From Phycomyces nitens (taxonomy: Eukaryota; Mucoromycota; Mucoromycetes; Mucorales; Phycomycetaceae), in contig JAHRBC010000002.1 of assembly GCA_022702545.1 (NCBI GenBank), positions 6,076,001 through 6,140,000 of the forward strand: a stretch of DNA of 64,000 nt, read 5' to 3'. Position numbers and translations under genes: made by a program. Of the stretch, positions 10,201-28,689 are shown piece by piece. The number at the start of each line of letters is the position of its first letter. Position 1 is the first letter of the stretch. The notes below the pieces were generated by a model. The model worked only from the letters and a program-made list of their open reading frames with translations. It ran no database searches and was not told the origin of the DNA.

Positions 10201-13200
10201 CTATGACTTTCTGGTCGTATCATGATAGTAGTATGGCTCTCCAATCTTTAGGTCGTGAGTAATGTCGTCTCTGGTACTCTTGGAAGAAAAGGATTTCATG
10301 CTCTGGAGGATTCTTGTGATTGCTGATTCCCACAGGAGCCGTGGGTAGCTAACCACATGTACAAATTCATCGTCCTTGTTCTCGCTCCAAAAGTAAGGCA
10401 GCTGGCTAGGCAAGAGGCGGATCAGGGTGCCAATGGGCAGAGAAATGGCGCCAATGCCGATTGTATAGATCCACTGGGTGGCAGTGAGAGATACGGTCTT
10501 GAAGGCCAATCCTCCCCAAGTAATGATGGCAACCTGGCTAACTACTACCAAGGTCTGCATCACCAGGAACAAAAAGTCGTGTCTGATGCCTCTAAAGACA
10601 TTGAGATTGTCATCGATGCGCCTTGATATAACACAACAGGTTAGATATTGGAGGGTTGGAGCAATTGTAGATTTTACCTGCAGTTGAGTTCATTAAACAC
10701 TTGCATAAACACAAACACATTGAACACCATTGTGCGCAAGACCTTTGTATCAGCATCAGAATCAGTAAGGCCAAATACTTCTGCCCCGTGAAACAAAAGG
10801 ACAAGGTTGATCACAATCTGGAAAACAGCCTGTCCGACAATCATACGACTCATGCGCCAGTTTATCAAACTGCTGTCTTTTCGAAGTGGTTTGCGATCAA
10901 CAAGATCATCCGTTAATGGTTCGGTTGCAAGCGCCAGAGCCGCAAATGTGTCCATGATCATGTTGACCCAGAGCAGTTGGACGGCACTAAGGATACTTTC
11001 TGATGTTTCAGAAACCAATGCACTCACAAACGACAATACGACTGCGGCAATATTGACAGTGAGTTGAAAGGTCAAGAACTTGCGCACACCATCGTTCACG
11101 GCTCTGCCCCACTTGAGGGCCTGGAGAATGGAAGAAAAGTTGTCGTCCATCAAGATAATATCAGACGCTTCTTTGGCTACTTCAGTGCCACTGACACCCA
11201 TTGCAAATCCAACATTGGCCATCTTGAGAGCAGGGCCATCGTTTGTGCCATCGCCTGTCATGGCCACAGTTTCACCAAGGGTCTGGAGCCTAGAAACAAC
11301 AATGGTCTGCTGGGGTGTGAGTGATTTCTAGTCACAAACAAGATTACCTTGTCGATAGGAGAGGACCGGGCAAGCACTTGAAGACGGGGAAGTACTTTGA
11401 GCTGTTCAGCAGAAGAGAGTGCACGGAACTCTGGTCCGGTCATTGCAACACCACCTGGGGTCAGGATACCACACTCCTTTCCAATTGCTTTTGCAGTTTC
11501 AATGTTATCTCCCGTAATCTGAAAATACAAAAAACAAAACAAAAAACAATGAGTGATTAGGTCAATTGGAAACCTAGTATGTGGTATTACCATTCGAATG
11601 AATACTCCAGCGCGTCTAAAGGCTTGGACAGACTCAATGACACCCGGACGAAGTTGGTCCTGGATACCAACAATGGCAACCAGCACAAGTCGTGAGACGG
11701 GTGCATTATCAGGATCAAGACCTAAAATAAGATTAGTACTGGCTGTAACGAGGCGGTTCTTACCATCAAACGCTTCCTTGTCAAGGTCACGGTAGGCAAG
11801 GCCCAGGGTGCGAAGGGCTTGTTTGGCGTATTGGTCGAGGCGAATTTCAAATCCTAATCTGGTGTTGGCGTCCAAAATTTGAATTTGGCCTTGTGCGTCA
11901 ATGTAATGAGTACAGCTCTTGACAATGGTCTCGGTTGCACCTATTGTTATTATAAAGTGAATTTCTTTGGTCCTGAAACGCATAAAGGCAAACCTAACCT
12001 AACCTACCTTTTGTGTATTGTCTGTAGTACGACTGGTCAGGAGATTTAACGTTGCTCTCCTTGACCTCTATTATGGTAGTCATTGATTTTACAGTCGAAT
12101 CAAATGGATAAACAGAAACAACCTTTGTGCTGGCTCTGTTAAACATGGTTAGCGTCCTTCCTTTTCTATTGATACTAAATCACAATCTCTACCTCTGCTG
12201 CTGATAATCCCATCCTAGTCTCTGACTAAATTCAAGCAATGCACGCTCTGTTGTCGAGCCAACGATCTCCATTTGGCCGTCAATAGAGATGCCTTGGACT
12301 GCAGTCGAATTGACAGCAATGCCCTCTACTGCCAAGCCTAGAACAATGGGGTTTACGTGCAATTGCCACTCTGAAATCTCCGAGGGTTTCACGAATTGGG
12401 TTTGGCCCATGCTTGCACTGACGAGCGTCATCTTATTCTCGGTAAGGGTGCCAGTCTTGTCGGAACATACAGCGGTTGCGTTACCCATTGTCTCGCTAAT
12501 AAACAAATGAGTAATGGCCCATATGTTTTAGACTAATGATAATTACCATGCAGACAAATGTCGCACCAGGTTATTGTCTTTTAGCATTTCGGTTGTTGCA
12601 AAGGCCAAGGCCAAGGTAACGGCCATTGGAAGTCCCTCTGGTACCTGAACACAAGGAACAGAGTTTTAGAGATTAAATAGTCACGTCATTTGACTTACAG
12701 CAACGACAATTATGGTGATTGCCTGGATAACAATTCCAACCAATTCTGCTGTCAATTCGGTGGCAGGCACCCAATGGCCGCTCCAGACGCTCTGTAAGAC
12801 GAGCTTCAAGACGAGCACGCTAAAAAAGGTGTGCGCGGGAGGGAAATAGTAGAGGGCCAAGAATAGGTAAATTAAAAAATAAAATAAACTAGGTGCTTGT
12901 GATACTATTTGATTGTTTACATACATTAGCATCAGGCCAGCAGAAATGCAGCCAAACTTTGCAATCTGATCGGCCAAGGTGTTTAGTTTGGCCTGCAAGG
13001 GAGTCTGTTCTTCTTTGGCGTCTCTCATGAGCTACAATAGGATCAGTACAGATTCCTGCCAAAATGGAGTTCCTTACCGTCATGGTCCGACCGTAGAAAG
13101 AGTGCACTCCGACAGCAACGACAATGACCTTTAAGGAAATTCATTACTAATTTCCACATAATTTCCCATGATAATTCTTGTGTAATTCTCGAATTATATA

Positions 13201-14315
13201 TATATTATATGCTTACCTTTGCTACTCCCTGCAGGATCTTGGTGCCACTCAGCAAGAAGCAATCTCCGTTTTGATAGGCGGCCTTCTTTACCGTTCTTGA
13301 TTCTCCAGTTGCAGTAGATTCATCGCAGTGGACATTGTGGCTAAGCAAAACAAAAAGAATCAGCAAGTGCAAGTACAAGTGCAAGTACTGATAGACCCGA
13401 CTTACCCTTCAAGGTACAGACAATCGACCGTAATAACATCACCAGGTTCGATAAACATTATGTCACCCACAACAACATCACTGACATGAACCTGTTGGGT
13501 CACACCTCTTCGTAGCAGCTATCAAACATTGGTCAGGACTCCACCAAGAATAGACCAATTGTTACCTTTACTGGTCGATCTTCCTTTTTGGCATTGAGTT
13601 TTCTAAACTGCTTCTCCTTTTCATAGTCATTGATTGCATCTTTATTTGAATATACATACATATATATTAAGTATTAGTGGTCTCAAAAAGAAATGTCCAA
13701 TTGGCTTACTTGTAACAATGACTACAACAACAGCCGCAAGAATGGCTACACCATCGACCCTAATAGATTCCAGCCATCAGGATGTTTAAAAGATTAACAA
13801 TTAAAGCGCCTACCACCCAATCTTTGGCTCATCTTTGGGATGTTTATCAGACATATCGTTCCAAAAGCCAGCCACAAGCGACACGACGGCTGCCACGGTC
13901 AACATTACTAGAGATGATAAAGGGTAAGCTAGATGACAAACACAGATTGGTTTGACCTACTGAGGGTTTGATCATTGTATGCCTCCCAGACCAAGACCAA
14001 GAGTGATTTTGGTGGTGAATCTGGAATGGTGTTTCGACCAAAGATTCTCTTTCGGTCCACAAATCCCTCAGTGTCTGGATGAGACTTGATGATGCCATAG
14101 CAGGGGTCAAACGACTCGTCTGGCAACAAACCAAGTGAAGGATCAACCTCTAGGCCATCGCAGATTCCCTTTGGCCCACCCAGCCTTTCGAGGGCAGATT
14201 GGTGTCTAGAGTCAACAAGATCACATAGCTGGTCCGTAGAGATGGAAAAGTGCTGTTTCTTGTGGAGAAGGGGGGCCGATGCATCAATGGAACTCATGTT
14301 GAGCTGAGGCGGCAT
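10201..14315 (-). CDS. Plasma-membrane/vacuolar type Ca2+-transporting P-type ATPase (P2B, PMC1-like)
   Basis: Seventeen exons: 14315-13961, 13907-13814, 13759-13710, 13639-13566, 13518-13406, 13340-13217, 13128-13078, 13031-12925, 12819-12699, 12644-12547, 12495-12193, 12135-12008, 11940-11764, 11721-11591, 11518-11348, 11309-10678 and 10621-10201. They total 3150 bases, 1049 residues, with every junction in phase. The enzyme pumps Ca2+ out of the cytosol using ATP. Landmarks in order are the actuator loop DESTATGES, the TM4 motif PEGLP, the phosphorylation site [13 protein letters not shown], the nucleotide-binding YTKGATE, and the hinge [13 protein letters not shown], followed by a membrane block with [16 protein letters not shown], which is typical of PMCA/PMC1. 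The N-terminal tail before TM1 is about 115 residues; the C-terminal tail is short and I see no clear calmodulin site. The ATG at 14315 was chosen; 14297 is an alternative. The start lies 273 bases downstream of the GRX5 stop. Confidence 0.93.
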
Positions 14316-14588
14316 CTGTGCGAATATAATGAAAGACAAAGAAGAAGCAAAAGAAGAATAATTCTTATTATTCTGTATTTTATGTAATATGATAATTCTG
14401 TTTCAAATGGTATTTATATAGAGTTTACTGTCATACTCTGTGATTATATTTTATTTTATTTTATTATTATTATTATATCCTTGGTGTGACAAATAAATCT
14501 AATACATGTTTGACCATTGCACAAGATAATCACAATATTGAAACATCAACAATACATTTATTTTTCTATTATAGGTTTTATATAGGTT

Positions 14589-15442
14589 TTACTCCTTCTC
14601 TGGCTCTGCTTCCACAATCTTTTCCTTGACCAAGAGATCTTCAAGGTCGCCTGACTGGTGCATGTTCAACATGATATCACAGCCACCCACAAACTCTCCC
14701 TTTACGTAGACCTGGGGAATAGTGGGCCACTCAGAGTACTCCTTGATGCCCTCACGAAGGTCATCGTCAGCCAAGACATTGAATGCCTTTACGTGCTTGT
14801 CAAAATCAACGCCCTGGACCTGGAGGATCTGAATGGTGGCCCTGCTGAATCCGCACTATTGACAGTCATGAATACCCAGGATCCTACGGAATAACTCTTA
14901 CCATTGGCTGATCAGGAGTGCCCTTCATAAACAGCACGATATCGCTAGACTTGACATCCTTTGGGAAAGCATTGTTAAAAACCGTTATTCTCTTGTTTGT
15001 AGGACTGTCTTTTTCTTTTTCTTTTTTTTTAAAAAATAAATAAACTACATTATTAGTATTATTATTATTATTATTATTACCTCGTCTATTTTCTGACGCA
15101 ATGAATCAGACAACCAACGAACTGACATGGGAACTGCCATGCGGGTCTGGACAGTAGGGCGAGCAAAGGCCTGTAAAACACAGATCCAGATTAATATTTG
15201 ATTCACAAGATAGTAACACTCTGTTGATTGTTGTTGTATCCATTTTTTTTCACTTGTCGATCATATCCTTCTCTTTACACACACACACACACACACCCCT
15301 GAATAACCCTGTTTGTGTAGAACCACCCAGTGATTTTTTTCTCTTTTTTTTGGCAATCTAGTCACAGATTCCTCCCCTCATTACACTTCATTAAGGCCCC
15401 AAGAGTCTTTACCAATCGAGTAGTAGCACGGAAAGCGTTCAT
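14589..15442 (-). CDS. GRX5: Mitochondrial monothiol glutaredoxin 5
   Basis: Four exons: 15442-15413, 15170-15081, 14958-14902 and 14855-14589, giving 147 residues. Grx5 transfers or assembles Fe-S clusters in the mitochondrial matrix. The N-terminus ([10 protein letters not shown], then Arg-rich, no acidic residues for about 30 positions) fits a targeting peptide. The family core is clear: [12 protein letters not shown], the monothiol active site [23 protein letters not shown] with the cis-Pro and the GG-CD glutathione-binding motif, and a charged C-terminus. The acceptor of exon 3 was chosen at cccaaag/GATGTC because it gives the normal family spacing before VLFMKG; an earlier AG would add 11 residues. 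It lies head to tail with the Ca2+-ATPase gene. Confidence 0.93.
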
Positions 15443-16924
15443 TGTTTATATTTCAGAGATACCAAAGAGAGCAAATAAGAAATATAGGTTTCTTTTTTAG
15501 AATGTAAGAGATGCTAGGGGAAAAAAAAAAGACGTGTCAAGGAAATGGAGAAATTAATTTTATTACTAATTATTGTCGGTCCCTCCAACTCACTATACAC
15601 TCTAAACAAGATCCAAATTGATACTCCGTCATCTTATTATAACCCTTGTTAAAATCACGATGTTGCTAGGCAATTATGCATAATTGAGAAGGGCAGTGTT
15701 TATAGAATGTCCTGTAAAGTCAATATCCAATTGTCAAGGTGTTGCTTATCAAATGGCTACAAACACTTGCACAGAATGGTGATTCTGCTGTCCCCCCTCC
15801 CCCTCCCCACCCCACATGTTCTTGCGCCTACTAGCAATAGATCATATAGTCCAAATAACCTTTGCCACACTATTACACAAACAAACGCCCTCTGATTTGC
15901 AGAGTATGTCTTGATCATTGCCTGGTTCTCGAGACATTAGGGAATTTTGTCAAGATTTCTATTTACCAAAAACAAAAAGGTAAACTTTCATTTGGCTTGC
16001 TTATTCCGTGCACCCGACATTGATGAGTATTGTGCTTGATCTTTTTTAGACTTTTGTCAATGGGAGGCAAGGGGGGGTGTAGAATGGCTAGAATGTTCTT
16101 GCCTTGGACCAACCAAGGTTTTATTTCCAGAATCAAATTCAAGAGAGTTGTAATCAATGTAAACCAGGAGTCCGTATACACTTGTGATTCTCCAGTTGGC
16201 AAAATTGGACTGGGCGTCTTTCTTGGTACCTGGCCAGACCAAGCCCAAAATACAGGGAACCAACAACAACAACAACAAAAGAGAGAGATATTAATTGGTG
16301 ATATTTGGGCGGAAGTGGGCAAATAGTTCCAGACAATCGTGATTGATTTGGCTACAAGATTTATCTTTTGGACATTTTGTTTGAATGCAAGTCATCAGGA
16401 CCTGGATATCGTTGAGTCGTCTTTTTTTTTTAAAAAAAAAAGAATTGATCTGGCTCCAAGGGTTTAGAGTACGGTGTATTTTGTATAAGCAAAGACTAGA
16501 TATAATGACCCGAGAAAACAATATATAGATAATTCGATATCAAATCCACATTCTATTGTGAATAGCATTGCAATCTATCTGGAAATATTAAACAGCATGA
16601 ATTTCAGTAAATTACTGCAATTCAACTAGCTTTGTTCAAGAAATATATATATATATCTCGCTACTAGTCTATCATGAGCATCAACAGACTACAAGCAATT
16701 TGACTTGTACCATGTGTTTGCAAGAGATATATAGGCATTGACTCTCACAGACTCTCACAGACTCTCACAGACTCTCACAGACTTGTAATTTGCATAATTT
16801 ATCACCCAAAATACCAAAATCACAAAAAGGTTCGTGTAGTGTGACGGTACTCTCACGTGACGTTTGGTCTATGCAATAAGCCAATTGGCAGGCCTTTGTA
16901 GACCTTTCAGTTACAAGAGATATC
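15443..16924. other. Intergenic between GRX5 and SMC5
   Basis: This is a divergent promoter region of about 1.5 kb. Frames at 16030-16326 (plus) and 16057-16278 (minus) are open but have no splice partners or motifs, so I do not call them. The stretch contains CAA repeats (16261-16275) and a 10-base tandem repeat at 16741-16784, about 150 bases before the SMC5 ATG. Confidence 0.5.
16741..16784. repeat. 10-bp tandem repeat (actctcacag) x4
   Basis: There are four perfect copies of actctcacag followed by a partial unit (actt). It lies about 150 bases upstream of the SMC5 start codon, in the presumed promoter or leader. Confidence 0.9.
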
Positions 16925-21994
<5,070 letters not shown>

Positions 21995-22792
21995 CAAGTG
22001 TAAAATATATAATATATGTGTTTTTTTTAATAAAAAATAAATAAATGGCTTAATCCGCTTAATAATTTTTCCTCTTTTAATACATTGGGTATAATTTGTT
22101 TCAAAATCACGAGTTATTTTGAATTCTAATGGCTTCCGCTATCATTGACGCAAATGCCTGCTTATAATTTTTGGATATACAGCACCAGGACCAAGTATAT
22201 AGATGCATTGTGAATTCTTTATGGAAATATTTACATGGGGGTGGTCAAAACAGAAAAAAAAGGGGCCAATGGACCCTGTTCAATTGTTTGGTCTTTCAGA
22301 CGAATTATAAATAGCTACTAGAAATCCTCGCCTGTCCCAAGATTGAGCCGGGTATACACTAGATCCACAAGATACCTTTAGAGATCTATAAAAGACTATG
22401 GTAGAATAAGAGGTATTCTGCTATTTATTTTTTGGTTGGATTATCTGTTATCAGATTCAGAATCAAGTCAATGATGATCCTTTCCTAACGACATGATAAT
22501 CTGATGATCTGACAAGATGAATAATTATTAGTGTTTTATATTAAAAAAAAGTGCTTCGATCCAGAATGTATACACATGTAGAATGGAATTTTCCTATTTA
22601 ACCATCAAAAAGAAAAAGAAAAATCCTTGTGCACTGTGTCTGTAAGAATACATGGAATTCGTACACTCATTTGTACGTCAGTTAAAAAAAAGTTAGACTA
22701 GTAGTACAACAAAAGACCAAAGAAAAGATGTGTACAGTGAGTCCAACAGGAAAACTCATAACCAGTCAAATCGATGCCACCAGATACCTAAA

Positions 22793-22879
22793 TTAAACTT
22801 GCCCAATCAAGATCAATTTTGAACTCTCCAAAGTAAAGACTCTGAAGGTGATACTGGTTGCCCAAACCAATATACTTTG
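22793..22879 (-). pseudogene. Orphan terminal exon-like fragment
   Basis: A polypyrimidine tract and ccaaag acceptor precede 28 codons with normal composition (YIGLGNQYHLQ ... KIDLDWASLI) and a TAA/TAG-type end. No upstream exon could be found within 1 kb. It could be the remnant of a lost gene or chance. Confidence 0.25.
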
Positions 22880-24296
22880 GAAAAAAAAGAGAGAAAATAA
22901 TGGGATCAGAATATAATATTGGTATTTGGCTCAGCCAAAAAAAAAGTAGACAAAGACATTCTACTGCTAAAGTTGTGCATACAGAATAGCTAGATCAAGC
23001 TTAAAATGATTGCGGCAAGGTTGTATTCTTGGACATTTCGCAAAAGGGGTCTATGGGCACTCGAAAATATGAACAGCATAAACACAGATTCTTCAGCTGT
23101 TTTTTTATTTTTATTGATTTATGGTGTAATAGGAGTACTATATTTGCATATAAAATAAATCTGTAGGTACTTTCTTATTGTTAATTTACTTTGCTGAGCA
23201 AAAATATATTTTTCCTTTCTCATATTTATTCCTTTTTAATTCTTGGTCACTAAACGTTTCTAGTCATGAGAATAACGCGTACAGGTAACTTTCAGATATT
23301 TTATTGATAAAAACCAGCCGCAGCAACAGGTGGTGTTTTCTAAAAGTAGTCATTAAACTACTTTAAGCGAGAAAACAGAATCTACCGAGAGAGACCATAA
23401 TATAGTAGAAATGCATTTAGCAAGACTAATGCAAAAAAAAACTACAAGCATTGTCACTAGTTCAGTCATTAAAGAATATGTTATTGATAAAACATATATT
23501 CGTATTTTCTCTCTGCAAATAAAACAACTCAAACCATCATAACTCTATGTATTAAGCCAATGGCTTTTAGATAAACATTTGATCAATTGGAACCGGTTTA
23601 CTGAAAGTATTCTCACATATATTTGTCGTAGATAAAAGAAACCCCTTGCTAGTCATAATAATGATTGAAATAAAATAATTATTCTAGAATATAAAGCAAG
23701 ACTGATTAATCATTTTCTTGATCCTGATACTATTAGGCCCAAAGTGTAAACACCTTGTTTTCTTGATGTAATCAACTTATTATTGTACTTGTAACAGCAG
23801 CGCGTTAGTGTAATATATTACTTTTCTTATAATAGTATTGAATAACAATGCAACCGTTATTATTTATCTACATGGTAGAACTTGACTAATAAAATCCATT
23901 AAAGCTATTATTATAGGTTTGTTGAACCCGACGGGATGATTGATTGACGTTGGATACAATTATTGTGTAATTCAATGTTTAATCAGTTTACAGAAATCCT
24001 CAAATGTGATAAAGAAAACTTGGAGCCGCCAAGAGGCCAATTGTAGTTCAAATTCTTGGAATTTATAAGAGAGACCCAGCCATCTGGTAGGTTTAATTTG
24101 TCAGCATGCAATGACTAGGGTAGACTGGACAGCCTGTTTACTGAGCGAGTCGCGTTATGTTTTTGAATATTATTCAAAATGAGCAATTTACAGCTTACAA
24201 TATTAAATCAAATCAATTCTTTTCACTTTCCAATGCTAATATATATATATAAAAGAATTGAACGGCACATTGTTGATAAAAGTTTATAAAAGGTAA

Positions 24297-24648
24297 TTAC
24301 GCTTACATCCTGGTAGACCCAGCTACAGCTACAATGGTACAGCATCTTTAAAAGAATTTGAACGCATCCTGCCACCAGAAGAACATCTTATTAACCATGT
24401 TCTCAATTGCCCAAGTTATTCAAAATTTCCGGTAGATTGTGTAGATCAAACCACCCCATCGATGTTGCTACGAAATATAACTCGAAAAACTCTCACAAAC
24501 TCCCCAATTGCAAAAATAAAGACTATCTCTAGTCCCATGTTTCCCTTTATTATCGACTTTACGGTTTTATTTTGTTTTATTTTTGTTTCTCTATATAGTT
24601 ATTTCGCATGTATTCTTACCCGTTGTATTTTTCTGTCACTTTCTTAAA
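24297..24648 (+). pseudogene. Open remnant, unidentified, possibly transposon-derived
   Basis: The frame is open for 116 codons and its first half has protein-like composition (GRPSYSYNGTASLKEF, ERILPPEEHLINHVLNCPSY). The second half turns into hydrophobic T-rich sequence and loses coding character. There is no ATG near the beginning. I do not recognise the family. Confidence 0.25.
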
Positions 24649-25918
24649 CACTGGGGTTTTTCCGTACTCTATTTCCTATCTCGATGACTAATATATGACA
24701 TGCCAAGACAAGACACTTTTATCGGTCTTATGTCTGATATTTATTCAGTACCAAATATTATCCAATTCTCATGTGTAGCATATATGACATAAACACTCTA
24801 GGCATCGACACCCAAAACAATAATCCGAATATATTTACCTCTTTACCCCTAGAGCGAAGAACGGCAGCTAAAAGCATACGTTATTTATATTTTCCGAGAC
24901 CAAAAAAAAACCCCCTTTCCTTTGTGATGTGATGTCTAGGCAACCAACATGCTTTTTTTTTTCAAAAATATGATTTTTTTTACTGCTGAAAATTCAAAAT
25001 TAATACTGATTGGCCCACAACTCTATTAATTATTAACTAACATTAATTTTAATTGGTTATGGCATTAGTCGCTCAATTCACTGTATCTTTTTTTTTATAA
25101 GAAATGAATACATATACCAGGCATACCATTATGGTTACTCCAAGATGCTGTAATACGGTATCAATTGTACCAGTCAGATATTAGAGATCGGTATATCCCA
25201 TATAGAAATAAAGATAGTAGGACAGTATATTACACAACCGGGTGATAGAGTTGGACTAAAAGGCAATTGGGGGCAAATAAAATACAAGGCTCTCACAAGA
25301 TTACACACTAGTCTGTATTCTGAATAGGGCACACATTTCTGACTATAATCATGACTTATCAGATCATCTTTTGATTACGCGTAGTACGATCAGCTTTGCA
25401 CATTGTATATATGCCATGTATTCTATCCAACTACACTATTAAAATCGTTGATAGAATTATAGATATATATACGGTAAAGCAATTACAAATCAAATGTCTC
25501 ATAAAATGCAAAGGAAAGGTTAGAGATGTGAAAATGCTTGCAATGAACAATAGTTGAAACAAAATACAGATTTACAAACGTATTCTGAATTTACCGCGCA
25601 CAACGTAGTCTCCTGTGCATATACAAGTATATACACACTTTGATACTACTCCGATTGTGTACTCTGCGGAATATTGATGTTCCAAACTATAGATCATTCA
25701 AGTCAAAAAAAACCCCAAGTACAACCCTAAAAACCAGAAAAAAATTAATAGAAAGTCTTTTTAGAATCTCAAAGACACTGTGTTTTCTGTGTATAAATCG
25801 GGAAATAAAATGAAATACATATATAAAAGACTGGATTATTTTCCCTACCCCACATACACATCTCTTTCATAATATCCTTCATACATAATACCCTAAATAC
25901 TACACATAATCTCAAGCA

Positions 25919-27615
25919 ATGGCAGACAATAGTCACAACCCAAACTTTGCTGAGAAGGCTCAGACTATTCCAGCCGAGAAATCAGAATTGTACATGAATG
26001 AAGAATTGGAAAAAAATGAACAAGAAGTAGCTCCAATTTCCCATGGTGGTGATACTGCATTTGCCAATGCTTCATGGCAATACAAGACCATTGCTTTGGT
26101 TACTGCATTACTATTCCCTCGTATGTATTCAACCGACCGATTAATACAGTATTCTAATCAATTGTTTATCCATCAGTTGGTTCACATTTCTCTGCAAGTG
26201 CCCTTAGTGCCATGAAGGCTCCCATCAAAGCTGTAAGTTTTATTTTTTTTAAAAAAAATTTTTTAATCAATTGTATTTTTTAGAATCTCAACATTGATAA
26301 CACTCGCTATGGTGTTCTTTCCTCTGCTGTCTCTATTATCAATACAATCTTCCCCATTGCTGGTGGTGTATTTATTGATATGTTTGGTTCCGTCTGGGGT
26401 ACTTTGGCCGTAAACTGCCTTATCATCATTGGTAGTTTATTGACTGCAATTGCTGCAAAAATCGAATCCTTTGCTCTGATGGTCGTCGGTCGTGTAGTCT
26501 TTGGTATTGGAAGTGGTCTTATTGTCACCATGCAGGAGTCCCTCCTGTCAAAGTGGTTCAGAACAGAGCACCTGTCTATTGCCATTGGTCTCCAGCTCTC
26601 CATCAGTCGTCTCTCTACCTTCCTTGGTACTCTTGTTGCTAACCCAATTGCCGAAAGAACCGGTGACTGGGTTTGGGCCTTTTGGTTGTCCTTCATTCTC
26701 TGTGGGTTTTCTATCCTCATGAACGTCATCTATGCCCTCACTGTCATGAAGCTCCGTGGTAATGTTGTCATCTCAAAGGAAGAAGTTGCGCGTCTCAAGA
26801 GCAAAAAGACCTTCAAGTGGCGCTCTGTCTTCAAGTTCCCTACAATTTACTGGCACATTATCCTCATTGAGTTCATCTTTGCCGCCGTCTGGTCATCTTT
26901 CCAGACCATCAGTACCGAACTTGTCCTTGTTCATTTCAACACTTCCAGTGTATTAGCTGGTTACAAGGCTAGTGCCTCCCAATCTATTCCTATCGTTGCC
27001 ACTGCCGTCTTGGGTGTGTTCATGGACTACTTTGGTCACCGTATCTCTATTCTTTTGATCTCTGCCATCTTCCTTATCCTCAGTTCTGGTCTTCTCGGCT
27101 GGACCTATGTTGATGCTCTTGTCGGTATGGTTTTCTACAGTATCTCCCTTGCCTTTGGCCCTATTGCAATGATCACTTCTATTGGTATGATCTTGCCATC
27201 TGATTACATTGGTACCGGTCTTGGTATCTACAAGAGTTCCAATAACGTTGGCACCACTATCCTTGATATCGTTGTCGGTGTTATTCAGGATCACACTCAC
27301 AACCAGGCTTATACTGGTGTAATGACTCTGTTTATCATTCTTGGTGGTATTGGTTTCCTGTTGATTCTTGGTTTGATTGTCAGTCAGCGTATTTTCTTGC
27401 GTAACCTTTTGGAGACAAGCCGTGCTAACCGTACTGCCATCATGAAAGAAGTAAACGACAAGGAACTCTTCTACACACAACAAGGCCTCGATGCCTATAC
27501 TGGCGTCACTCCTGCTATCCAGAACTATATCTATGTCGGCTGCTTTATTGTCTGCATGATTGTTGCATGGGTTTTGTTCTTTGTCTACGCAGCAACTGGA
27601 GGCATTGACGTCTAA
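25919..27615 (+). CDS. Major facilitator superfamily transporter
   Basis: Three exons: 25919-26120, 26177-26232 and 26284-27615, giving 529 residues. A hydrophilic N-terminus of about 55 residues leads into about twelve hydrophobic segments. The loop after TM2 to TM3 and the region VVGRVVFGIGSGLIVTMQE carry the G-rich MFS pattern, and WVWAFWLSFILCGFSILMNV looks like TM5-6. The arrangement (LNIDNTRYGVLSSAVSI, then GGVFIDMFG) recalls the MFSD1-like branch of the superfamily; this is recollection of the pattern, not an alignment. The substrate cannot be read from the sequence. Codon usage is C/T-rich and strongly biased, which suggests good expression. The promoter has a tata-like element near 25820 and a CA-rich leader. 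Confidence 0.88.
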
Positions 27616-28689
27616 AGGATTCGGCTTTACGCATATTATTCTATATGAGCTGGCACTCATTTTTCTTTGAAAGCAGTAATCTTAAATATTCTCATTTTAA
27701 TTTATTATTTATTCCTTTCAACTCCAAAATCTAACTATTACTATACCTTCTACCGAAACCAATATTTATATATACACTCATATATACATGTTTAATAATA
27801 ATGATAATAATAACAATTATAACAGTAATAAATTTGTATTATACACTTTTTTGCAGGGACTTAATATTTATCCACTTGGTGTAAATGACCAATTGCAAAC
27901 AATTTTTTTTATGCGATTGTCGAAAACAAAAATGTTAGAAGTGCTTGTGGTTTGTGTATCTTTATACCCTACTGCTATTATTACCTGTGCAATCCACTGT
28001 TTGGTTTCTGTTGGTCATTGCTGTTGTACCATTTGTCAATAGACCCTAGTCTATGAGTATATCACGCTATATTACACAATCGTCTAATAAAATGATTAAA
28101 GACTGAATGTTCATAATAGATCCAGCGTTCGTAATACAGGGCTAAGCTGAATAAAAAAAAATATACAAGTTTGTATTGGTGTCCGTGTTCGGCCCAAAAA
28201 CCAAGAAATACCTCTTTTTATTGAGTCTCCATTTCAATAGAAAGGCATTCATTCTCCATTTCAATAGAAAGGCATTCATTCTCCATTTCTATTAGAAAAC
28301 TATGTTATCCTGTACTTTAGAGAAAAATATGATCATGAATCCATTACCACAATCCACGTAAACTTGCGTGGATATATATTTATAGTATAACACTCCGCCG
28401 AATTCTAAGCAGTTCTCTGTAAGTTATAGTTATCTGATGGTTTCCATGGAAATATCTGGGCCTATTGTTTAAAAAACAGTGTATTCAACCAATGACAATT
28501 TGCTAATAGGCAGGACCAGGCATTGAATACGATTCCTCTTATTAAAGTGATGTCTTCAATGGTATTAAAAGGATCGTCAAGTTGGTTTCACTTTGGCTAT
28601 GGATCCCTGGGTTTATTATTATTATTATTATTATTCATTTTGTTTCCGCTTTTTTTAAATAAATATTTTTTTGGTGTACGACAATAGAA
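27616..28689. other. Intergenic
   Basis: No gene is seen. The stretch holds a 27-bp tandem repeat at 28226-28289 and a short hairpin (atccacg ... cgtggat) near 28352-28373. Confidence 0.5.
28226..28289. repeat. 27-bp tandem repeat, 2.4 copies
   Basis: Two identical units start at 28226 and 28253 and a partial third at 28280. The unit begins tctccatttcaatagaaagg. Confidence 0.9.

Larger units (their letters stand above)
21995..25918. other. Long intergenic region with possible coding relics
   Basis: About 3.9 kb of AT-rich DNA contains no intact gene I can support. Two spots look once-coding. A minus-strand exon-like stretch at 22793-22879 has a good acceptor (ttttccaaag) and 28 codons ending GEFKIDLDWASLI-stop. 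A plus-strand frame at 24297-24648 contains EFERILPPEEHLINHVLNC. Neither has identifiable partner exons. The final 100 bases are the promoter and leader of the MFS gene. Confidence 0.4.

Noticed and set aside
16741..16784. The actctcacag repeat as a CRISPR-like array
   Set aside because: Units are head to tail without spacers and the genome is eukaryotic.
26953..27660. A 235-codon minus-strand frame over the MFS gene
   Set aside because: It is antisense to the well-supported transporter exon. Long shadow frames are expected from the biased codon use there.
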